Below, in pieces: positions 1-4,998 of a stretch of DNA of 8,196 nucleotides. The notes beneath the pieces were generated by a model. It saw only the letters and a list, made by a program, of their open reading frames with translations. It was not told the DNA's origin and did no database searches. Every line of letters begins with the position of its first letter. The stretch's first letter is position 1. Both the position numbers and the translations under genes were made by a program. Origin of the DNA: Deltaproteobacteria bacterium (GTDB taxonomy: Bacteria; Desulfobacterota; UBA8473); NCBI GenBank assembly GCA_030643245.1, contig DAOWME010000135.1, positions 1-8,196 of the forward strand. The letters run 5' to 3'.

Positions 1-1
1 C

Positions 2-154
2 CGTGCAGCTGTTTGAGCGTTTTAGTGAGCGTTAAGAAAGAACAGGGGGAAAGCCCCGTTTTTTGAATCTTTGTAGTTCCAAAACCTATAGGTTAAATTT
101 AGTAGCTTTAGACTGTTCTTTCTTTATGCTCACTTAGATGCTAGTTCTGCACGA
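2..154. repeat. Foldback element with long imperfect inverted repeats
   Basis: Two arms face each other: 2-45 and 113-154. The inner 21 bp (25-45 against 113-133) match at 19 positions. The match resumes at the outer tips, CGTGCAG (2-8) against CTGCACG (148-154), with small gaps between. The 67-bp centre holds a terminator-like hairpin. The left tip lies at the window edge, so target duplications or a longer arm cannot be checked. It may be a MITE-like foldback element or a structured transcript end. No coding potential was seen in it. Confidence 0.6.
41..64 (+). terminator. Short intrinsic terminator-like hairpin
   Basis: GGGG (46-49) pairs with CCCC (54-57) around a 4-nt loop. AAC (41-43) can pair with GTT (58-60) across a two-base bulge. 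Six T residues follow (59-64). This would end a + strand transcript entering from beyond the left edge. It lies inside the foldback repeat 2-154, so it could instead be part of that element. Confidence 0.45.
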
Positions 155-232
155 GTTAAAATTTGACCACCGTTGAATCATCCATAATTTCAAAAATGTA
201 AACCGATGCATGAAGGATGCCAGGAGTTGAAC

Positions 233-340
233 ATGATGTTTTGTTTTACAGATCTCATATTTAAGACTATATTTAGGAGTGGGCTTTATTATTTTATCTT
301 CATAAAGCCTGCTCATCGTCTTGGAGGTGGAGCCCTGTAG
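233..340 (+). CDS. Putative Phe/Tyr-rich leader peptide of the aroF attenuator
   Basis: A 35-codon ORF starts with ATG ATG, has AGGAG at 222-226 six bases upstream, and stops with TAG at 338. The peptide has six Phe (residues 3, 5, 10, 14, 21, 23) and two adjacent Tyr (19, 20), giving Tyr-Tyr-Phe-Ile-Phe at 19-23. Codons 20-23 occupy the loop of the 277-314 hairpin, and codon 19 closes its stem. The ORF ends 21 bp before a strong terminator, and the next gene encodes DAHP synthase, the entry enzyme for Phe and Tyr synthesis. This matches the known logic of leader peptides such as those of pheA and pheST, where ribosome stalling at scarce-amino-acid codons decides termination. At 35 residues it is longer than most. 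No homologue is recognised. A chance ORF is possible, but the ribosome site, composition and RNA folds agree with a regulatory role. Confidence 0.6.
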   Translation: MMFCFTDLIFKTIFRSGLYYFIFIKPAHRLGGGAL

Positions 341-361
341 TACAAAGCATATCAATAATTC

Positions 362-403
362 AAGGCCATGGGCAGACTAATGATGAAGCTCATGGCCTTT
401 TTT
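362..403 (+). terminator. Intrinsic terminator 1 of the aroF leader
   Basis: A 12-bp stem (362-373 with 388-399, one G-U pair) has a 14-nt loop and ends in a run of six T (398-403). It lies 21 bp beyond the leader ORF stop. Its 5' arm is the segment that the proposed antiterminator (311-322) would capture: 311-322 matches the terminator's own 3' arm at 10 of 12 positions. Confidence 0.8.
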
Positions 404-424
404 GTACAGAGTGTATCCTCTGTC

Positions 425-457
425 AGGCCATGAGTGTAAAACCTCATGGCCTTTTTT
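425..457 (+). terminator. Intrinsic terminator 2 of the aroF leader
   Basis: A perfect 10-bp stem (425-434 with 443-452) has an 8-nt loop and is followed by T residues at 452-457. Its arms are nearly the same as those of terminator 1, so arms can be exchanged between the two. A 6-bp hairpin (406-411 with 418-423) lies between them and would sit inside the exchanged 389-398:425-434 pairing, bringing the partners close. Confidence 0.8.
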
Positions 458-473
458 ATTCTGTTTTTTTGTG

Positions 474-481
474 GTGATGTC
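474..481. repeat. Left 8-bp target-site duplication
   Basis: GTGATGTC directly abuts the left inverted repeat of the 482-592 element and is repeated exactly at 593-600 on the other side. Confidence 0.75.
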
Positions 482-592
482 GTAACCTCTCAATAACTCA
501 GGGGCGGTCATATGTTCATAAGCGCAGTGGGGCCTTTTGTAAACGAAAGTGTCCTACTGCGCGACTCATACCCCATCTTTTTGAGAAGTTAC
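482..592. mobile_element. MITE-like palindromic element, IS66-type ends suspected
   Basis: The 111-bp element begins GTAACCTCTCAA (482-493) and ends TTGAGAAGTTAC (581-592). The ends are inverted repeats with one mismatch in 12, and a looser match continues to GGGG (501-504) against CCCC (571-574). It is flanked by a perfect 8-bp direct duplication. The centre is also palindromic: GCGCAGT (522-528) pairs with ACTGCGC (556-562), and the stem continues inward with G-U pairs. It encodes no protein. IS66-family elements are known for ends starting GTAA and 8-bp target duplications, so mobilisation by an IS66-type transposase in trans is a reasonable guess. Insertion here separates the attenuator from aroF by 119 extra bases. 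Confidence 0.75.
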
Positions 593-611
593 GTGATGTC
601 CTGACAATAAT
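581..611 (+). promoter_or_regulatory. Possible aroF-proximal promoter using the MITE end
   Basis: TTGAGA (581-586), part of the right inverted repeat, matches a sigma-70 -35 box at 5 of 6 bases. AATAAT (606-611) matches a -10 box at 5 of 6 with a 19-nt spacer. GACAAT (603-608) matches 4 of 6 with a 16-nt spacer. Initiation near 618 would give a short leader just ahead of the ribosome site. Neither spacing is the ideal 17 nt. Confidence 0.3.
593..600. repeat. Right 8-bp target-site duplication
   Basis: This is an exact copy of GTGATGTC (474-481) touching the right inverted repeat of the MITE-like element. It lies 38 bp before the aroF start codon. Confidence 0.75.
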
Positions 612-625
612 ACCGAAAACTTATT

Positions 626-632
626 GAGGAGG
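626..632 (+). promoter_or_regulatory. Ribosome binding site that fixes the aroF start
   Basis: GAGGAGG ends six bases before the ATG at 639. It favours that ATG over an in-frame TTG at 624, which overlaps the site itself. Confidence 0.85.
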
Positions 633-638
633 AAAAAG

Positions 639-1655
639 ATGATCATCGTAATGAAAGCGAGAGCCAATGATGAGGAGTTGCAGGAAGTTGTAAAAAAAAT
701 AGAGGAACTGGGGTATAAATCTCACATTATCCACGGTGTAGAAAGGAATGTCATCGGGGCAGTCGGCGATGAAAGGGGAAAGGCCAAACTGCAATCCTTG
801 GGAGTCCTTTCAGGGGTAGAGAATGTTGTTCCGATCCTTAAACCGTACAAGCTGGCAAGTCGTGACTTAAAATCCGAGGGAACTGTTATCAATATCAACG
901 GCAAAGTAAAGATAGGGGGGGAAAAGATAGCGGTTATTGCGGGGCCTTGTTCTGTTGAGAGTGAAGAACAAATTGTCGAGTCAGCCCATGCGGTGAAAGA
1001 AGCCGGGGCGGACATTTTACGTGGAGGGGCCTTTAAACCCCGCACTTCTCCCTATAGTTTCCAGGGCATGGAAAAGGAAGGTTTGATATTGCTGGCTATG
1101 GCCGGAAAGGAGGCCGGGCTTCCTGTGGTGACTGAGATAATGAATCCTCAAGACCTGGATTTGGTTGCACGATATTCGGATATCTTACAGATTGGGACAA
1201 GGAATGTTCAAAACTTTGCACTGCTCAAGGAAGTTGGGAGATGCAATAAACCCGTATTACTGAAACGGGGGATGTCAACCACGATAGACGAATTCTTGAT
1301 GTCCGCAGAATATATACTCTCTGAAGGGAACAATGATGTAATGTTGTGTGAGAGGGGGATAAGAACGTTTGAAACTGCCACACGAAATACCCTGGATCTC
1401 AGCTGTATACCGGTCTTAAAAGAAAAGACCCACCTACCTGTAATCGTGGACCCAAGTCATGCTACAGGATTTTGGACATATGTAGCTCCCATGTCTTATG
1501 CAGCGGTCGCTGCGGGGGCCGATGGTCTTATGATAGAGGTGCATCCCCACCCTGAACAGGCTGAAAGTGACGGGATCCAGTCTTTGAAGCCCGAAAAATT
1601 CGCGGCTTTGATGAAGAACCTGGAAGGCTACAAAAAGGCCGCGGGAAGGCTTTGA
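639..1655 (+). CDS. aroF: 3-deoxy-7-phosphoheptulonate (DAHP) synthase, type I-beta
   Basis: This cytosolic enzyme condenses phosphoenolpyruvate and erythrose 4-phosphate to DAHP, the first step toward chorismate. The 338 residues carry an N-terminal ferredoxin-like regulatory domain (about 1-70) and then the barrel. Visible motifs are IAGPCS (100-105), the RGGAFKPRTSPYSFQG loop (128-143), LLKRGMS (207-213), DPSHATG (271-277) and IEVHPHP (299-305). Likely metal ligands are C104, H274, E300 and D311. The length and ligand spacing match the Thermotoga maritima enzyme, whose N-terminal domain mediates feedback inhibition by Tyr and Phe. The start is the ATG behind GAGGAGG. The gene has its own upstream region with a putative Tyr/Phe attenuator and a MITE insertion. 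Its 3' end overlaps the convergent pabC by 28 bp. The family assignment is firm. The symbol is the one usually applied to this class and does not imply orthology to E. coli AroF. Confidence 0.96.
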   Translation: MIIVMKARANDEELQEVVKKIEELGYKSHIIHGVERNVIGAVGDERGKAKLQSLGVLSGVENVVPILKPYKLASRDLKSEGTVININGKVKIGGEKIAVIAGPCSVESEEQIVESAHAVKEAGADILRGGAFKPRTSPYSFQGMEKEGLILLAMAGKEAGLPVVTEIMNPQDLDLVARYSDILQIGTRNVQNFALLKEVGRCNKPVLLKRGMSTTIDEFLMSAEYILSEGNNDVMLCERGIRTFETATRNTLDLSCIPVLKEKTHLPVIVDPSHATGFWTYVAPMSYAAVAAGADGLMIEVHPHPEQAESDGIQSLKPEKFAALMKNLEGYKKAAGRL

Positions 1656-2524
1656 TCTCTGACGACCAGAGACCTTCTGACCAAATCCTTGTAAGCATCG
1701 GCTATCCTTGTTGAGATAGACCCGGGGGACCCGTCCCCTATTTTCTTCCCATCTACTTCGACAACCGGTATCACCTCCATAAGGGAGTTTGTCAAGAACA
1801 CCTCATCCGATGTGGAGAGTTCCTCGGGAGAGGTTCTCTTCTTGTCTACCTTCAGGTTCAACTGCGGGATAATATGCAGGACAGTCTTCCTTGTGACCCC
1901 GGGCAGTATATGACTCGATACAGGAGGGGTGAAAACGTACCCGGATTTTACGGTGAATACGTTGCTCGTAGCGCCCTCGGCCACATCTCCTTCAGAATTC
2001 AAAAGGATCGCCTCAAACACCCCACTCATTCTTGCCTCCTCCTTTGACAAGATGTTGTTGAAGTAACTTAAGGATTTGTGGCAGGATAGGGGTGAAAAGG
2101 AATTTTGCCTTACGCCGGCTATTATCACCTTAACACCTTGAGTATAATACTCTTCCGGATATGGGGAGAGTTCTCTTGCCATTATAACTGTTGTGGGATG
2201 GTAATCATCATTGAAAGTCAGAGTCCCTGAATGCATACCCCTCGAAACAGTAAGTCTAATATACGCATCGGACAAGCAGTTTAACTCCATTAACCTTTGT
2301 ACTGCCGATACCAGGGAGTCTTTATCCTCCTTGAGAGGGATCCCCAGTTTGTCGACCGAGTCAAGTAACCTAGAGAGATGGTCGTCCAGCATAAAGACGT
2401 GACCTGAGTAAGCCCTCATAGTCTCAAACAACCCATCTCCGTACAAAAAACCTCTATCAAATACAGAGACCTTAGCATCTTCCCTTGGGACAAAATCCCC
2501 GTTCAGACATATATACTCTTGCAC
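1628..2524 (-). CDS. pabC: Class IV PLP aminotransferase, probable aminodeoxychorismate lyase
   Basis: This is a fold-type IV PLP enzyme of 298 residues. DRGFLYGDGLFETMR lies at 23-37, the PLP lysine is K150 in CHKSLSYFNN (148-157), VAEGATSN at 181-188 carries the conserved E183, and FLTNSLMEVIPV lies at 243-254. The family includes branched-chain and D-amino acid aminotransferases and 4-amino-4-deoxychorismate lyase (PabC). The last forms p-aminobenzoate and pyruvate for folate. PabC is favoured because pabB and pabA lie upstream on the same strand and the N-terminal motif is of the lyase/D-aminotransferase kind. Sequence alone does not exclude the other activities. It starts at GTG with GGGGAG (2533-2538) eight bases upstream. 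A 377-bp repeat-rich gap separates it from pabB, and its end overlaps aroF. Confidence 0.8.
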   Translation of the reverse strand: MQEYICLNGDFVPREDAKVSVFDRGFLYGDGLFETMRAYSGHVFMLDDHLSRLLDSVDKLGIPLKEDKDSLVSAVQRLMELNCLSDAYIRLTVSRGMHSGTLTFNDDYHPTTVIMARELSPYPEEYYTQGVKVIIAGVRQNSFSPLSCHKSLSYFNNILSKEEARMSGVFEAILLNSEGDVAEGATSNVFTVKSGYVFTPPVSSHILPGVTRKTVLHIIPQLNLKVDKKRTSPEELSTSDEVFLTNSLMEVIPVVEVDGKKIGDGSPGSISTRIADAYKDLVRRSLVVRDQSLPAAFL

Positions 2525-2626
2525 AGTACCAACTCCCCATTAAGAGCGTGTTCAAAAAATTGCGACATATGCGGTTACACAAACCTAGTGTCTTGAAGTG
2601 TCTCTGATGATTCAGTTAATAGGATT

Positions 2627-2670
2627 GCGTTAAGCAGTAATCCCGTTCAACTGCACAGGTCGAAAAATTG
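2627..2670 (+). repeat. Direct repeat copy 1
   Basis: This is an imperfect 43-44 bp direct repeat partner of 2843-2885. The last 24 bp (2647-2670 and 2862-2885) are identical and start TCAACTGCACAGG. The first part differs by a few substitutions and one gap. Confidence 0.75.
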
Positions 2671-2685
2671 CAAGCTGTGCAGTTG
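2648..2685. repeat. Perfect 11-bp hairpin between pabB and pabC
   Basis: CAACTGCACAG (2648-2658) and CTGTGCAGTTG (2675-2685) are exact inverted copies around a 16-nt loop. Neither strand has a T run after the stem, so a classical intrinsic terminator is not supported. Confidence 0.7.
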
Positions 2686-2714
2686 GTCAAGTTTACCGCT
2701 TGCCGCCTACTTAG

Positions 2715-2831
2715 TTCGTTTGCTTCTTATGAACTACAGTCTTGCATAAGGCTGAATGTGTAATGGGATGAAAAGTCTCGTATGTCTATTTTAAAAGTTG
2801 GCCAGGTCCTTACGTATAAGAAGCAAACGAA
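2715..2831. repeat. Perfect 16-bp inverted repeat around an 85-bp core
   Basis: TTCGTTTGCTTCTTAT (2715-2730) has its exact reverse complement at 2816-2831. The match extends outward imperfectly to CTGTGCAGTTG (2675-2685) against CAACTGCACAG (2863-2873), giving arms of roughly 56-58 bp. The core 2731-2815 has no ORF of note. Confidence 0.75.
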
Positions 2832-2842
2832 GCAAGCAGCCG

Positions 2843-2885
2843 GCGCTTAAAGCAATCCTGCTCAACTGCACAGGTCGAAAAATTG
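2843..2885 (+). repeat. Direct repeat copy 2
   Basis: This is the second copy of the 2627-2670 repeat. It ends 16 bp from the pabB stop codon and forms the outer part of the right arm of the large foldback. Confidence 0.75.
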
Positions 2886-2901
2886 TATCCGGCGCAACCC
2901 C

Positions 2902-4335
2902 TCAAACAGCCAGGGACCGAATTAATGCCTCCGCTTTATCGAGGGTCTCATCGTACTCCCCTTCAGGGGTGGAATCGGCCACAATACCCCCGCCTACCTG
3001 AAAATATACGTTATCCCCCTTTATCAGGAAAGTACGGATCGCAATATTCAAGTCCATATGATCATTGAAACCCAGGTACCCGATAGACCCAGTATATACA
3101 CTCCTTGCAGTGGGTTCCAGTTCATCTATAATCTCCATGGCCCGGATCTTTGGCGCCCCTGTAATAGAGCCTCCGGGAAAACATGCCTTTAACAGATCCA
3201 TGCAATTATATCCGGGGAGTAGTCTTCCCTTTACTGTCGAAACCAGGTGAAAGACCGTGGCATAGGTTTCAGCGACCGCGTGTTCTGTTACATTTACCGA
3301 GCCATAGTCACATACCCGTCCCAGGTCATTCCGTTCCAGATCCACAATCATGGTGAGCTCGGCCCTGTCCTTCTCACTGGCAAGGAGATCTTCCTTTAAC
3401 AGTCTGTCTTCGTAATCGTCTCCACCTCTAGGACGGGTCCCCTTTATAGGCCTTGTCTGCACCATGTTCCCCTCCACCTTGAGGAACCTTTCCGGTGAAG
3501 AACTGACTATCGTCACATCGCCAAAATTCAGGTAACAGGCAAAGGGCGCAGGGTTAATACTGCGTAGCTTCGCATATAACCGATGCGCTTCCATGGGAAG
3601 CTTTGTACGAAATCTCTGAGACAGATTCACCTGATATATATCCCCTGCATATATATACTCTTTGGCCTTCTCAATGGCCCTCAAATAGTCTTCCCTGGAG
3701 AAGTTAGATTCGAGGACCGGTCTGCGTCTCACGAAATGGGTAGGCTCTGATCGGTTTGCCGTGATATTTCTTAGCTCGGAGAGTACAGCCTTTTCTGATT
3801 CTCTTGCGAGGTCTTCAATGGCTCTTCCTGAGCCTTCGGTTTGCCCGAAGTCATTTACGGAGAGGTACCATTTATTCGTCTGATGATCGTAAGCCAGGAC
3901 GCGATCGTAAAAGCAGAAGAAACAATCGGGAAATCCCAGATCGTCAACCACTGTCCTCGGCAACCTCTCCATAAAATGACAGAGGTCATAAGCAAAATAG
4001 CCGACCCCTCCACCTATGAAGGGGAGATCGGTCATGTAAGACGAGATCTTATAATGCTCGATGATGCTATTCAATATGCGCAAGGGGTTTCCTGTCCTCG
4101 TATACTTCTCTCGACCCAGGGTAAGCTCAATTCTTTCCCCTTTGCTCTTCACTGTCAAGAAGGGATCATACCCCATGAAAGAATACCTTCCGAGCTTATA
4201 CTTGTCCATACCGCTGTCCAGAAAGAAGCTGAAAGGTCTGGAATGGATCATATCAAAAACGGTATCAGGTGGAGAAGATAGTGCAAGTTCCATCACGACA
4301 GGCCTTCCAACCCTCACCCCCTTGAAAAAGTCCAC
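2902..4335 (-). CDS. pabB: Aminodeoxychorismate synthase component I
   Basis: With glutamine-derived ammonia from PabA, this enzyme converts chorismate to 4-amino-4-deoxychorismate. The 477 residues show the chorismate-binding fold: an N-terminal part with FFLDSG (37-42) and LGRYSF (48-53), then DIYQVNLSQRF (232-242), SSSPERFL (278-285), PIKGTRPRG (296-304), DLERNDLGR (332-340), GGSITGAPK (388-396) and FQVGGGIVADS (445-455). Lys298 in PIKGT is the residue that marks PabB. Anthranilate synthase TrpE usually has Ala there (PIAGT). This residue and the nearby pabC are why PabB is chosen over TrpE. It starts at GTG with AGGTG (4343-4347) seven bases upstream, overlapping the pabA stop. The 10-bp gap to pabA suggests coupled synthesis of the two subunits. 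The exact start is less sure, because an ATG occurs at residue 15. Confidence 0.9.
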   Translation of the reverse strand: MDFFKGVRVGRPVVMELALSSPPDTVFDMIHSRPFSFFLDSGMDKYKLGRYSFMGYDPFLTVKSKGERIELTLGREKYTRTGNPLRILNSIIEHYKISSYMTDLPFIGGGVGYFAYDLCHFMERLPRTVVDDLGFPDCFFCFYDRVLAYDHQTNKWYLSVNDFGQTEGSGRAIEDLARESEKAVLSELRNITANRSEPTHFVRRRPVLESNFSREDYLRAIEKAKEYIYAGDIYQVNLSQRFRTKLPMEAHRLYAKLRSINPAPFACYLNFGDVTIVSSSPERFLKVEGNMVQTRPIKGTRPRGGDDYEDRLLKEDLLASEKDRAELTMIVDLERNDLGRVCDYGSVNVTEHAVAETYATVFHLVSTVKGRLLPGYNCMDLLKACFPGGSITGAPKIRAMEIIDELEPTARSVYTGSIGYLGFNDHMDLNIAIRTFLIKGDNVYFQVGGGIVADSTPEGEYDETLDKAEALIRSLAV

Positions 4336-4345
4336 AGATACACAC

Positions 4346-4912
4346 CTAAAGCTCTATAAAGTTTTTGATGATCTTCATCCCCTCGCCGGTAAGAAACGAT
4401 TCCGGATGGAACTGCACCCCCTCAATGGGATACACTTTGTGTCTTGCGCCCATTATGACATTATCGTCTGTCCTTGCCGTGATCTCAAGACAAGGAGGGA
4501 ACCCATCGTGTGACACAACCAGAGAATGGTACCGCGTGGCCTCAAAGGGATTCCGCACACCTTCATAAATGCCGCTTCCATCGTGATAGATTGCGGATGT
4601 CTTACCGTGCATAACCGTATCCGCTCTCTTGACATTCCCTCCGAAGACCTCTCCTATACTTTGATGGCCCAGGCAGACGCCAAGTATCCACTTCTTTTTT
4701 CCGAAGTGCCTGATGACATCCTTAGAGATACCCGCATCATCCGGTGTACCAGGCCCGGGAGAGATCACTACCTTGTCGGGGTTCATCTCTTCTATCCCTT
4801 CCAACGTGATCCTGTCGTTTCTGGCAACGTGGAGTCTCACTCCCAGTCCACCGAAGTACTGGACCAGGTTATAGGTAAAGGAATCGTAATTGTCAATCAT
4901 TAGTACAAGCAT
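4346..4912 (-). CDS. pabA: Glutamine amidotransferase subunit of aminodeoxychorismate synthase
   Basis: This class I glutamine amidotransferase of 188 residues releases ammonia from glutamine and passes it to PabB. From the ATG at 4912, IDNYDSFTYNL lies at 6-16, SPGPGTPDD at 51-59 and the nucleophile elbow GVCLGHQ at 78-84. The triad is C80, H169 and E171 (QFHPES). The family overlaps with TrpG, and one protein often serves both enzymes, so a second role in tryptophan synthesis is possible. It lies directly upstream of pabB with a 10-bp gap. A GTG at 4915 could start the frame one codon earlier. The ATG is preferred because it gives the usual family N-terminus, and its A overlaps the TGA of the small upstream ORF (TGATG), with AGGA at 4922-4925 nine bases away. 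Confidence 0.9.
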   Translation of the reverse strand: MLVLMIDNYDSFTYNLVQYFGGLGVRLHVARNDRITLEGIEEMNPDKVVISPGPGTPDDAGISKDVIRHFGKKKWILGVCLGHQSIGEVFGGNVKRADTVMHGKTSAIYHDGSGIYEGVRNPFEATRYHSLVVSHDGFPPCLEITARTDDNVIMGARHKVYPIEGVQFHPESFLTGEGMKIIKNFIEL

Positions 4913-4998
4913 CACTTCCTGTCCTGGTATCCAACCGCAACATCTTCCGTCGCTCTTCTCTCATGAGGGTATGACCGTCTGAACTCTTTTTCAGTCAT
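4912..4998 (-). CDS. Possible 28-residue ORF coupled between ubiX and pabA
   Basis: An ATG-initiated frame overlaps the end of ubiX by 8 bp (ATGACTGA) and ends in a TGA sharing one base with the pabA ATG (TGATG). AGGTGG (5006-5011) lies seven bases upstream, inside ubiX. The peptide is short, highly charged and rich in Arg and Glu, and I do not recognise it. It may be a genuine small protein, a device keeping ribosomes on the message across the 78-bp gap between ubiX and pabA, or chance. Confidence 0.35.
   Translation of the reverse strand: MTEKEFRRSYPHERRATEDVAVGYQDRK

Larger units (their letters stand above)
277..457 (+). promoter_or_regulatory. Putative transcription attenuator (aromatic amino acid responsive)
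   Basis: The segments form mutually exclusive pairings. Segment 1 (277-289) pairs with segment 2 (302-314): 13 bp with two G-U pairs that work only in the + strand RNA. Segment 2' (311-322) can pair with segment 3 (362-373): 11 of 12 positions, two of them G-U, with one C-C mismatch. Segment 3 pairs with segment 4 (388-399) to form terminator 1: 12 bp with one G-U. Segment 4 (389-398) can also pair perfectly over 10 bp with segment 5 (425-434), which otherwise forms terminator 2 with segment 6 (443-452). A ribosome stalled on the Tyr/Phe codons would mask segment 1, free segment 2' to take segment 3, and let segment 4 take segment 5, so that both terminators fail. This is inferred from base pairing by eye. 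Confidence 0.55.
2525..2901. repeat. Repeat-rich spacer between pabB and pabC
   Basis: This non-coding gap interrupts an otherwise tight gene run. It holds three related copies of one sequence in alternating orientation: about 2627-2670 and 2843-2885 as direct copies, and about 2671-2730 as an inverted copy. Together they make a long imperfect foldback (2675-2730 against 2816-2873) around an 85-bp core. A weaker echo of the GTCGAAAAATTG core appears as GTTCAAAAAATTG near 2549-2561. No ORF or convincing terminator was found. It is probably the remains of a mobile or extragenic repeat element. Confidence 0.6.

Noticed and set aside
163..188. Promoter TTGACC / CATAAT ahead of the leader ORF
   Set aside because: Both boxes match 5 of 6 bases, but the spacer is only 14 nt. 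TAAAAT at 157-162 is another -10 candidate without a good -35. No leader promoter is called.
323..336. Partial likeness to the T-box consensus (GGTGGAGCC against GGTGGAACC)
   Set aside because: The CCGCG end of the motif is missing, it does not pair with the terminator as a T-box antiterminator would, and no Stem I specifier structure was found upstream. The leader peptide explains the region better.
134..355. 73-codon - strand reading frame
   Set aside because: It lies opposite the leader ORF and its hairpins, has a low-complexity composition, and resembles no family I know.
2648..2685. Intrinsic terminator after pabB
   Set aside because: The stem is perfect, but no T run follows on either strand.
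2627..2885. CRISPR array
   Set aside because: Only two direct copies plus one inverted copy are present, with unequal spacing and no regular spacers.
2902..4335. Calling this gene trpE (anthranilate synthase I)
   Set aside because: Lys298 in PIKGT and the neighbouring pabC point to aminodeoxychorismate synthase. No other trp gene is in view.
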